Below are positions 28,093 through 35,103 of a stretch of DNA of 64,000 nt, piece after piece. The translations under genes were made by a program, and so were the position numbers. Source of the DNA: MPNO01 sp965205995 (GTDB taxonomy: Bacteria > Pseudomonadota > Alphaproteobacteria > MPNO01); the NCBI GenBank assembly GCA_965205995.1, contig OZ242200.1, positions 682,001-746,000 on the forward strand, read 5' to 3'. Positions within the stretch are counted from its first letter, which is position 1. Each line of letters opens with the position of its first letter. The notes below the pieces were generated by a model. The model saw only the letters and a list, made by a program, of their open reading frames with translations. It was not told the origin of the DNA and did no database searches.

Positions 28093-29202
28093 ATGGCGGA
28101 GAAGGCCGACGCGGCCGTGCTCACGGGGCCGCGCAGCTTCGAGTTCCGGGAGTTCCCCCTCCCCGATATCGCGCCGGACGAAGGCGTCTTGCGGGTCGAG
28201 GCGGCGGGGCTTTGCGGTACCGATTACGAGCAATATACCGGCCACCTCGCGGGCACGCCGTGGGACGTCACCCCGATCGTTCCGGGGCACGAGATCATGG
28301 GCTGGATCGACCGCGCGGGACCCGACGCGGCGAGGCGCTGGGGCGTCAAGGAGGGCGACCGGGTGGTGGTCGAATCGATCATCCCCTGCGGCCACTGCTT
28401 CCAGTGCGCGATCGGCAAGACGACGCTTTGCGAGGCGAATATGGGCTACGGGCTCTACGCCTCGACGGAGAAGGCGCCGGGACTCTGGGGCGGCTATGCG
28501 AGCCACATGTATCTCCACCCCAATACCCTGGTTCACAAGGTTTCGGACGACATCCCGCGCGATGTCCTGTCGCTGTTCAACCCGCTTTCCAACGGGGTGC
28601 GCTGGGCTTATGAGGCGCCCAACACCCAGCTCGGCGAGACGGTGGTGATCGAGGGCCCGGGCCAAAGGGGGCTGCTGTGCCTGGTCGCCGCGCGCGAAGC
28701 GGGCGCGGGCACGATCATCGTCACCGGCACCGCAAACGATGCCTACCGTCTCGAGCTCGCCAGGCAGCTCGGCGCCGACATCACGATCGATGTCGACAAC
28801 GAGAACCCGGTCGAGCGGGTCCGCGAGGCGACCGGCGGCCGCGGCGCCGATGTCGTGGTCGAGGTCTCGGCCGGCGCCACCCAGCCGATCGTCGATGCGG
28901 TCGACATGGTGCGGCGCGGCGGGCGCATCGTGCTTGCCGGTCTCAAGAGCTTCAAGCCGGTCGGCAATCTGATCACCGACAAGATCGTGATCAACGAGAT
29001 CCAGCTGATCGGCCTGTTGTCCGCCGGCTGGGTGTCGATCGAGCGTTCGCTCGACATCCTCAGGCGCCGCGGCGACGATCTCCGGCCGCTTTGCTCCCAC
29101 ATGTTCCCGCTGGAGGAAACCGACACGGCGGTGCGCGCGCTCGGGCGCGAGGTGGATGACGGCAACGAGGTCGTCCACATCGCTCTCGACGTCGCCGGGT
29201 AG
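28093..29202 (+). CDS. Zinc-dependent medium-chain alcohol dehydrogenase
   Basis: Oxidises an alcohol or polyol with NAD(P), 369 residues. The catalytic zinc ligands are in GLCGTDYEQ and VPGHEIMGW; the structural zinc site is CGHCFQCAIGKTTLC (C-x2-C-x2-C-x7-C). The nucleotide domain has EGPGQRGLLCLVAAREAG, with the Gly pattern slightly changed. Substrate unknown. It follows the TRAP receptor and is 37 bases before an SDR, consistent with sequential oxidation of an imported compound. Confidence 0.92.
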   Translation: MAEKADAAVLTGPRSFEFREFPLPDIAPDEGVLRVEAAGLCGTDYEQYTGHLAGTPWDVTPIVPGHEIMGWIDRAGPDAARRWGVKEGDRVVVESIIPCGHCFQCAIGKTTLCEANMGYGLYASTEKAPGLWGGYASHMYLHPNTLVHKVSDDIPRDVLSLFNPLSNGVRWAYEAPNTQLGETVVIEGPGQRGLLCLVAAREAGAGTIIVTGTANDAYRLELARQLGADITIDVDNENPVERVREATGGRGADVVVEVSAGATQPIVDAVDMVRRGGRIVLAGLKSFKPVGNLITDKIVINEIQLIGLLSAGWVSIERSLDILRRRGDDLRPLCSHMFPLEETDTAVRALGREVDDGNEVVHIALDVAG

Positions 29203-29239
29203 CGCCTGAACCCTTTACCGATCGCGAGCGGAGAGAAAA

Positions 29240-30082
29240 ATGAGCGCCGATCTGAGCGGAACATCGATCCTGGTCACCGGAGCGGGGCGCGGTCTCGGCC
29301 GCGAAATGGCGACCGCGCTGGCCGAGGCGGGCGCGAACGTCGCCCTGTTGGAGCGCGACCGACCCGAGCTCGACGAAGCCGCCGCCCAGATCGGCGCGGC
29401 CACCGATCCGGGGCGCGTGCTCGCGGTCCAGGGCGACGTCACCAACGCCGACGACGCGGCGCGCGCGGTCGCCGAAGTGAGCGGGGCGTTCGGCAAGCTC
29501 GACATGCTGGTCAACAACGCGGCCCTCGGCCCGCAGGAGCACTCGCCCACCAATACCGCGCCGCGCCGCCCGATCTGGGAGGCCGATCTCGACCTCTGGC
29601 TGGCGACAATCGCGGTCAATTCCTCGGGTCCCTTCATCATGTCCCGGGCCGCGCTCCCCGGCATGCTCGAACGCAACTGGGGGCGCATCGTCAACGTGAC
29701 CACCAGCCTGGACACGATGCTGAACGCCGGCCTCGGCCCTTACGGCCCCGCCAAGGCGGCGACCGAGGCGCTGACCTCGATCCTCGCCTTCGAGCTGGAG
29801 GAAACCCGCGTGACCGCGAACGTGCTGGTCCCCGGCGGGCGGGCGAATACGCGGATGATCCCGGCCGACGGCAAATATGTCGACCGCAACTACCTCATCC
29901 AGCCCGAGGTGATGCGGGCGCCGATCGTCTGGCTCGCCTCGCGCGCCGCCGACGAGGTGAACGGGCGGCGCTTCCGCGCGGCGCTGTTCGACCCGAACAT
30001 TCCGCCCGAGGAAGCGGCCGAGAAGGCGGGCGCGCCCGTGGCCTGGCGCGAGCTCATGGGCCAGACGATCCACTACATCTGA
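29240..30082 (+). CDS. Short-chain dehydrogenase/reductase
   Basis: NAD(P)-dependent oxidoreductase of 280 residues. The cofactor motif TGAGRGLGREMA is at about residues 13-24, the structural NNAAL follows, and the active site is Ser in VTTSLDTML with YGPAK as the YxxxK pair. A later PGGRAN region marks the usual substrate loop. Substrate unknown; it is 4 bases before the next gene and clearly part of the same operon. Confidence 0.92.
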   Translation: MSADLSGTSILVTGAGRGLGREMATALAEAGANVALLERDRPELDEAAAQIGAATDPGRVLAVQGDVTNADDAARAVAEVSGAFGKLDMLVNNAALGPQEHSPTNTAPRRPIWEADLDLWLATIAVNSSGPFIMSRAALPGMLERNWGRIVNVTTSLDTMLNAGLGPYGPAKAATEALTSILAFELEETRVTANVLVPGGRANTRMIPADGKYVDRNYLIQPEVMRAPIVWLASRAADEVNGRRFRAALFDPNIPPEEAAEKAGAPVAWRELMGQTIHYI

Positions 30083-30086
30083 TCCC

Positions 30087-31229
30087 GTGCCCGGAGGCGC
30101 GCCTATCCTCACGACCCATGTCGGCAGCCTGCCGCGGCCGGATGCGCTGGCCGAGTTGCTGTTGAAAAAGGAGCACGGCGAGGACTATGACGCAGACGCG
30201 CTCGACCGGCTGACCGCGGAGGCGGTGCGCGACGCGGTCGCCGAACAGCGCGCCATCGGCCTCGACATCGTCAATGACGGCGAGGTCGGGCGCACCGGCT
30301 ACGCCACCTATATCCAGGACCGGCTCACCGGGTTCTCGGGCGAGAGCCCGTCCCTCCTCTTCGACGATCTGGGCGAGTTTCCCGCCTATCGCCGCCAGAT
30401 GGGCCAGGCCGCCGGCACCCGCCGGCTGCACCGGCCGCGCTGCACCGGCCCGGTCGCGGTCGCGGATACCGAACCGCTCGCGCGCGAGATCGGACGTCTG
30501 ACCGCGGCGCTCGCCGAGGCCGGTGTCGCCGACGGTTTCATGAACGCGGCCTCGCCCGGGGTGATCGCGATCTTCCAGGCGAACGATTTCTACCCCGATA
30601 CCGATGCCTATCTCGCCGCCCTCGCCGAGGCGATGAAAAGCGAGTACGAGGCCATCGCCGATGCCGGGCTGATCCTCCAGGTCGACTGCCCGGACCTCGC
30701 CATGGGACGCCACGTGGTCTACAGCGCCGAGGACGAGGCGACCTTCCTGCGCCGCGCGGCGATGCAGGTGGAAGTCCTCAACGCGGCGCTCGAAAACGTG
30801 CCCCCGGAGCGCGCCCGCCTCCACCTCTGCTGGGGCAATTACGAAGGCCCGCATCATCGCGACATCCCGCTGGAGGCGATCGCCGACGTGGTGCTGTCCG
30901 CCAAACCGCGGGGGCTGCTGTTCGAGGCGGCGAACCCCCGCCACGCCCATGAGTGGACCGTTTTCCGCGACCGGGGCGGCTGGGACGACAAGATCCTGAT
31001 TCCGGGCGTCATCGATTCGACGACCAACTTTGTCGAGCACCCCGAACTCGTCGCCGAGCGCATCGGGCGCTTCGTCGACCTTGCCGGGCGCGAACGCGTG
31101 ATCGCCGGCACCGATTGCGGATTTGCGACCTTCGCCGGGATCGGCAAGGTCGACCCCGCCATCGCCCGGCTGAAGCTGGAAGCCCTGGTCGAGGGCGCGG
31201 CGATCGCCAGAGGGCGGCTCAGATCCTGA
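30087..31229 (+). CDS. Cobalamin-independent methionine synthase II family protein (MetE C-terminal domain)
   Basis: A stand-alone MetE C-terminal-like barrel of 380 residues, starting on GTG. The predicted zinc ligands are in HLCWGN, LLFEAANPRH and DCGFATFAG, matching the His, Cys, Glu and Cys set of MetE. The N-terminal half of MetE is absent. Family members are known or thought to transfer methyl groups from small methylated compounds rather than from folate. Its place right after an SDR and a dehydrogenase suggests a catabolic demethylation step. Sequence of its tail is echoed at 31745-31790. Confidence 0.88.
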   Translation: MPGGAPILTTHVGSLPRPDALAELLLKKEHGEDYDADALDRLTAEAVRDAVAEQRAIGLDIVNDGEVGRTGYATYIQDRLTGFSGESPSLLFDDLGEFPAYRRQMGQAAGTRRLHRPRCTGPVAVADTEPLAREIGRLTAALAEAGVADGFMNAASPGVIAIFQANDFYPDTDAYLAALAEAMKSEYEAIADAGLILQVDCPDLAMGRHVVYSAEDEATFLRRAAMQVEVLNAALENVPPERARLHLCWGNYEGPHHRDIPLEAIADVVLSAKPRGLLFEAANPRHAHEWTVFRDRGGWDDKILIPGVIDSTTNFVEHPELVAERIGRFVDLAGRERVIAGTDCGFATFAGIGKVDPAIARLKLEALVEGAAIARGRLRS

Positions 31230-31320
31230 TTCCGGCGGCGTGGACGAATTTCGACCGGTCTGCTAGCGTGCCCTTACTCATGATGAAAATGCATGGCAGT
31301 AGTGTGCTGGAGTTCGCGTA

Positions 31321-31605
31321 GTGGAGCCGGTTCAGATCACGATCCTGGGCGTGGCTGTCGCGCTGGCCGCGCTTATCGTCACGCTGAACGCTTCGCTGCG
31401 CCGGGATATCGACAAGCGTTTCGACGGCGTCGACAAGCGTTTCGACGGCATCGAGAAACGTTTCGACGAGCGCCTCGACGGCATCGACGCACGCCTGCGC
31501 TCGGTCGAACAGAGTCTGGCCGAGGTGAAGGGCAGGCTCGCTTTCGTGGAGAGCTATATCCTCGGTCGCACCGAGACGGCAGCCGGAGAGGCGCCGGCCG
31601 AGTAG
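31321..31605 (+). CDS. Small membrane-anchored coiled-coil protein
   Basis: A 94-residue protein starting on GTG. One hydrophobic segment (residues about 5-24: ITILGVAVALAALIVTLNAS) is followed by repeats of a seven-residue unit, DKRFDGV, DKRFDGI and EKRFDER, then RLDGIDA, predicting a helical coiled coil. It is unlike its neighbours and carries no enzyme motif. It may be an anchoring or regulatory protein. The ribosome site is weak, so the start is uncertain. Confidence 0.6.
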   Translation: MEPVQITILGVAVALAALIVTLNASLRRDIDKRFDGVDKRFDGIEKRFDERLDGIDARLRSVEQSLAEVKGRLAFVESYILGRTETAAGEAPAE

Positions 31606-31999
31606 CAGCGGCGGCCCGGCCCGTTGCCATCGTGCGGGGGGGGGACCGCGTCACGTCGATTCCGACCCGCTGTTTCACCCGGTGCATCGCGGAGAAATCT
31701 TCCAAACCCGGCGCCGCGGACTCGTGCGTGACAAATAATCGCTCGCGGGCATCGGCAAGGCCGACCCGGCGATCGTCCGGCTGAAGCTGGCGGCTCCGAG
31801 AGTAATTCCGTCCACCGATCGCCTCTCTTTATTGCGGAAATCGCAAGAAAATATGTGTCCGGCGCTTCAAGTCCGGGGGCGAAGGAGAGAAGATCGACAT
31901 AGGAATAGCCAGCTTGCGTCCGACCGCGCCGGACCGGGGTAGATGGACGGGACGGTCAAGCGCCACGAAAGACTTTATCGCTCGGATTCGGGGGCTGAC
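31606..31999. other. Non-coding stretch with gene debris
   Basis: Between the coiled-coil protein and the lipoprotein there are 394 bases without a convincing gene. The only recognisable content is the MetE-like fragment at 31745-31790. Candidate frames across it are short and lack ribosome sites. Confidence 0.6.
31745..31790 (+). pseudogene. Fragment of a second MetE-like gene
   Basis: Translated in its frame it reads AGIGKADPAIVRLKL, matching AGIGKVDPAIARLKL at 31134-31179 near the end of the adjacent MetE-like gene. The two DNA stretches differ at 6 of 46 bases, mostly third codon positions, so this was a real paralog before decay. A TAA stop precedes it and the similarity ends after 46 bases. 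Confidence 0.6.
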
Positions 32000-33013
32000 G
32001 TGAAATCCATTTCTATCCTGCTCGTTGCCGTGCTGGTGTTGACCGCCTGCACGAGCCGCCATGACTCACCATCCGAAGGCCCAATTCAACTCGAGAGGAA
32101 TTCGGAGTTCAACGGCGAGAAGCTGCGGTTCTTCGTGACGCTGGACGACGGAACCGAGGCCTCGGTCAACACGACGGAAGATGTCATCCAGGCGCTCCCC
32201 GGGAATACGCCCATGCCCGGCCACCGGGCGCGGGCCTTTACTTTCCTCAAGGAAACCGAGGAGGACACCTCGGTGGCCCACGCCCTGTTGAGCTGGGACC
32301 CGGACCACCCGTCGGACTACCTCGTGTTCGGCTGGTGGGCGCAGTTCTATGACCAGCATCCGCCGGCGCTGTCGTTGGCGGAAGCGGATCGGTACGCGAT
32401 CATCGACGGCCCCGAACTCGACCATGGCGTCGCGCCGGAGTTGCCGGTGGACGGGACGGCCGTCTACATGGGTCAAGCCGGGGGGCTGTACACATACGTG
32501 GCCGGGAGCGACTGGGGAGAGGATGAGGGCGCCTTCGCGATCGACGAGTACCAGGGGGTGCTCACCCTGACCGCAGACTTCGCGGACCGCAGCTTGAAAG
32601 GCTGCATCGGCTGCGACGGCGATCTGGTCACGCAGCGCGCGCATTTCGGCGTTTTCCTCGGCCAGGAGTTGATCGACTTGCAAGGGTTGGCCAAGGACTA
32701 CGAAATACACCTCGCCACCGCGATTATCAGGGAGGACGGCCAATTCGAGCGCGACAGGGTGACGGTGAAACACCCGGAGCGGACCGTCATGCAGTCGGAG
32801 GGTTTCTGGGGAGGGGCGCTGTCCAGCCGCCAGGACACCGATGGAAACCCCCGACTGGTCGCTGGCTTCAATGGCGTCTCCTTCCAGGAGAGCGACGGCA
32901 GCGAGGGCGAATTCTTCGGGTCGTTCCTCGGCCTGAGCGAACCGTTCAGGGAGACCGGGGTGTCCGGTCCACTTCCCGGGAACGGCGGCACCGACGCGCG
33001 GTCGGACCGGTAG
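32000..33013 (+). CDS. Lipoprotein, unknown function, possible TbpB-like beta-barrel tail
   Basis: The GTG at 32000 gives 337 residues beginning MKSISILLVAVLVLTACTSR, a clear lipoprotein signal with lipobox LTAC. The body alternates acidic and aromatic residues; GVLTLTADFADRSLKG and SEGEFFGSFLGLSEPF resemble the strand repeats of transferrin-binding-like barrels seen in heme or metal receptor lipoproteins, but this is only a pattern. The last 10-15 residues are encoded opposite a hyuB fragment on the other strand, so the native C-terminus may be lost. No close relative was recognised. Confidence 0.65.
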   Translation: MKSISILLVAVLVLTACTSRHDSPSEGPIQLERNSEFNGEKLRFFVTLDDGTEASVNTTEDVIQALPGNTPMPGHRARAFTFLKETEEDTSVAHALLSWDPDHPSDYLVFGWWAQFYDQHPPALSLAEADRYAIIDGPELDHGVAPELPVDGTAVYMGQAGGLYTYVAGSDWGEDEGAFAIDEYQGVLTLTADFADRSLKGCIGCDGDLVTQRAHFGVFLGQELIDLQGLAKDYEIHLATAIIREDGQFERDRVTVKHPERTVMQSEGFWGGALSSRQDTDGNPRLVAGFNGVSFQESDGSEGEFFGSFLGLSEPFRETGVSGPLPGNGGTDARSDR

Positions 33014-33206
33014 ACCAGCTCGGCCGGCTCAAGCATCTCATAGACCCGGCGGAAATTGAGCCCGCCGCGATACTCCCCCGCCCCGCCGCTGTCGGGGTTG
33101 AGCTCGAAGCGGCGGATCCGGCAGGGGAATTCGGATTCGACGATCTCCACCGGCGCGGCGTAGAGGTTGGCGAGGTGGACGGTCACCCCCGATGCGCCGC
33201 GCGTCG
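32970..33206 (-). pseudogene. C-terminal fragment of hydantoinase B / oxoprolinase (HyuB)
   Basis: Read on the minus strand, residues TRGASGVTVHLANLYAAPVE, then ESEFPCRIRRFELNPDSGGA and GEYRGGLNFRRVYEMLEPAE, match the C-terminal core of HyuB-type N-methylhydantoinase/oxoprolinase subunits, especially the PDSGGAG motif. The frame is cut by a TGA at about 33207, next to the end of the XRE-nuclease gene, and loses homology into the lipoprotein gene near 32970. HyuB proteins are normally above 500 residues. Confidence 0.75.
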
Positions 33207-33208
33207 CT

Positions 33209-33949
33209 TCAGTTCAGCGCGCCGGGCGGCAGGTCCAGCGCGTTCGCGATGGCGGTCCGCGTCGCGGGCGAGCCCCGATGCCGGTCCGTCTCGATATGCG
33301 ACATGTACCCGTGACTGATTCCGACGGCGTCGGCCAACTGTTTCACCGTCATGCCGCGGCGCCGCCGGTGGACCCTGATCGGATTGTCGTCGCATCCCGG
33401 GCAGGAAGCGGCGCGCGGAGGAGGCCGCGCCGCGCCTGCCCCGGCGATCCGGTCGGCGAGCGCCCCGACGGCGGCGGCGGCCGGGTCGTCGGGTTCGGCG
33501 ACGACGGAAAATTGGGGCGCCACGGGGGAGCCGGCGATCGTCCACAACCGCATCTCGACGGCGAAACAGCCGAACGCGCCGTCGCCGAGCCGGTTCAGCT
33601 CCTCGACCACGTCACGGTGCTCCTCGTGGAACCGGGTGGCGAGCCAGACCGCGCAAGCCGGCAGCCTGAGGGCATAGGTCAGCAGCTGGCCGAGATGGGA
33701 GTGGTCGCTGGGCCCGAGCTGGGCCTCGATCACCACCGCGCCGCCGGTGGCGCGGTCCCGGCACAGGAGGTCGGCGCGGAACCGCCCGATACGCGTTTCC
33801 CGGGCCACCAGTTCCAGATTGACGCGCAACGCCAGGCCGAGACGCCGCAGGTTTTCCTCCGCCGCGAGCCAGGGGACGAATTCGCCCGGCTCGCTCTGCC
33901 AGACGGTTGCCGGCGCGACGTGTTCGAGATGTCCGAAAGACTTGTCCAT
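33209..33949 (-). CDS. Predicted PD-(D/E)xK-like nuclease domain fused to a C-terminal XRE helix-turn-helix
   Basis: 246 residues from the ATG at 33949, which follows a GGAG. The N-terminal half has FVPWLAAEENLRRLG, FRADLLCRD (D60), VVIEAQLGPSDHSHLGQLL (E75 and Q77): a D...ExQ arrangement as in DUF4268-like and other restriction-like nuclease folds. Residues about 195-246 form an HTH of XRE type (GMTVKQLADAVGISHGYMSH then IETDRHRG). A longer frame to 34060 would overlap its own promoter. The combination suggests a DNA-acting protein that also regulates itself, possibly from a defence or mobile element. No methylase or partner is adjacent. Confidence 0.75.
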   Translation of the reverse strand: MDKSFGHLEHVAPATVWQSEPGEFVPWLAAEENLRRLGLALRVNLELVARETRIGRFRADLLCRDRATGGAVVIEAQLGPSDHSHLGQLLTYALRLPACAVWLATRFHEEHRDVVEELNRLGDGAFGCFAVEMRLWTIAGSPVAPQFSVVAEPDDPAAAAVGALADRIAGAGAARPPPRAASCPGCDDNPIRVHRRRRGMTVKQLADAVGISHGYMSHIETDRHRGSPATRTAIANALDLPPGALN

Positions 33950-33985
33950 CGCGGCGGTGCTCCGTTCTGCGGGGTTGCGGGCACG

Positions 33986-34013
33986 AAAAAGGGCGCCGGC
34001 ATCTCCGGCGCCC
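33986..34013 (-). terminator. Intrinsic terminator inside the leader of the XRE-nuclease gene
   Basis: On the minus strand a perfect 9-bp stem GGGCGCCGG / CCGGCGCCC with loop AGATG is followed directly by TTTTT. It lies between the promoter (34032-34060) and the ATG (33949), so RNA from that promoter would stop after about 40 nucleotides unless the hairpin is prevented. Confidence 0.85.
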
Positions 34014-34031
34014 CATTTCGCGACTATGCCA

Positions 34032-34060
34032 AATATACTCCGAAACGCGTCCCGTGTCAA
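34032..34060 (-). promoter_or_regulatory. Sigma70-type promoter of the XRE-nuclease gene
   Basis: On the minus strand TTGACA (34055-34060) and TATATT (34032-34037) are separated by exactly 17 bases. The region is AT-rich against its GC-rich surroundings. The predicted start lies about 7 bases downstream, just before the leader terminator. Confidence 0.8.
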
Positions 34061-34502
34061 TCATTTTTTATATAATCACGAAAAATTTAGACCTACCCTC
34101 CCCACCTCTCCCCCCGGACACCCATCCGGGGGGAAACCGGGCGACGGCAGTGCCTGTGGCCCCCGGAACGAGCCCGGGGCGACAGGATGTTCTCGTTCAT
34201 GGGCGCGGAGCTCGTGTCGAAAATCCAAACCGGACGGCAGTGGACTGGTTCCGGGTATACACGGACGGAGCGGGGAGCCGGGTGCGGCCCGTCCTTCGAT
34301 AGGGCTTATGCCGATTACTTGACGAGCGGGAGGCCGACTGGCGTTCCGGGAAGCACTGGGGCGTATCCGGTTCGTACGGGACCGTTCCTTCCTCGTCATG
34401 GTCGGCGGAGACGGAACGGATCCTGTGCCCGCCGCGACGGGGAGGCGTTCGCGTTGCCGATCCGCGCCAGCCGACCGCCCGTCAAGCTAGGTAGATAAGC
34501 CC

Positions 34503-34687
34503 CCTTCGATACGCGGCTTCGCCGCTACTCAGGATGAGGGTGGGTGGTGGCCGCCCAGAACCCTCCCTGCATCCTGAGTAGCCCGCCGCGGGCGTCCCCC
34601 CCCATCCCTCATCCTGAGTAGCCCGCCGCGGGCGCCCCCCCATCCCTCATCCTGAGTAGCCCGCCGAAGGCGGGCGTATCGAAGGAC
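34503..34687. repeat. REP-like repeat cluster (four units)
   Basis: One unit reads forward (34503-34539, from CCTTCGATACGCGGCTTCGC to CAGGATGAGG) and three lie in the opposite sense at 34570-34594, 34608-34634 and 34646-34687, each containing ATCCTGAGTAGCCCGCCG. The reverse units repeat with a period of about 40 bases. The last unit holds a small hairpin CCCGCC-GAAG-GCGGGC. This repeat type is common in intergenic regions of alphaproteobacteria. Confidence 0.8.
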
Positions 34688-34869
34688 GCGCCCTCCCCGG
34701 TTGCCCTCCCCGGTGACCGGCGGCATGGATGGCCGGAACAAGTCCACTGCTGTCCGGTTTGGATGGGCTGGACCGGGTGCAAGGCGTTGGTACAGGCGGA
34801 TTACCGGCGCATTCGCCGGATCGGGACACGGATTGCGGCACGCTCTCACCTGCCTTCCTTGTTCCCCCC

Positions 34870-34959
34870 TTGTCACCCCGGACTTGTTCCGGGGCCCAGG
34901 GCCACAGGCACCGCCCCCGCCCGGTTTCCCTGGGCCCCGGAACAAGTCCGGGGTGACAA
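34870..34959. repeat. Perfect 32-bp inverted repeat
   Basis: Left arm 34870-34901 and right arm 34928-34959 are exact reverse complements over 32 bases and enclose 26 bases. Each arm contains the repeat core CCCCGGACTTGTTCCGGGG. A related single copy occurs near 34131-34187. The right end touches the hyuA remnant. Confidence 0.88.
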
Positions 34960-35058
34960 CAGGGGGGCGGCGGCGGTCTCGCCCATTGCGGCAGAGCCCG
35001 CCCCGTCGACGAGGACGGTATGGGTACCGCCCGCGTCCACGCCCAGACGATAGGTCAA
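34960..35058 (-). pseudogene. N-terminal fragment of a HyuA-type hydantoinase A (ASKHA) gene
   Basis: Minus-strand residues TYRLGVDAGGTHTVLVDGAG match the phosphate-1 motif that opens HyuA-type hydantoinase/oxoprolinase subunits. Homology ends after about 33 residues exactly at the boundary of the 32-bp palindrome at 34959. Start codon TTG at 35058. BadF-type ASKHA proteins begin similarly, so the identity is mainly supported by the hyuB fragment downstream. Confidence 0.6.
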
Positions 35059-35103
35059 CCGCGAAATTCTTCCGCTTCGACCGCCTTGCGCGGAGGCGCT
35101 GCG

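Larger units (their letters stand above)
34061..35103. other. About 1 kb repeat-rich non-coding stretch
   Basis: No credible gene. It holds REP-like palindromes, a 31-base inverted pair (34224-34254 with 34733-34763), a third copy of the palindrome arm at 34131-34187 and a hyuA fragment at its right end. Reading frames seen here are repeat shadows without ribosome sites. Confidence 0.75.

Noticed and set aside
33950..34060. The 37-residue N-terminal extension of the XRE-nuclease protein.
   Set aside because: It would overlap the promoter and leader terminator; the ATG at 33949 has its own GGAG and fits the domain start.
34187..34498. A 103-codon frame in the repeat region as a small gene.
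   Set aside because: No ribosome site, composed of repeat sequence, no recognisable features.
34570..34687. The ~40-base repeats as a CRISPR array.
   Set aside because: Only three partial units, the spacers are poly-C and alike, repeats form REP-type palindromes and no cas genes are nearby.
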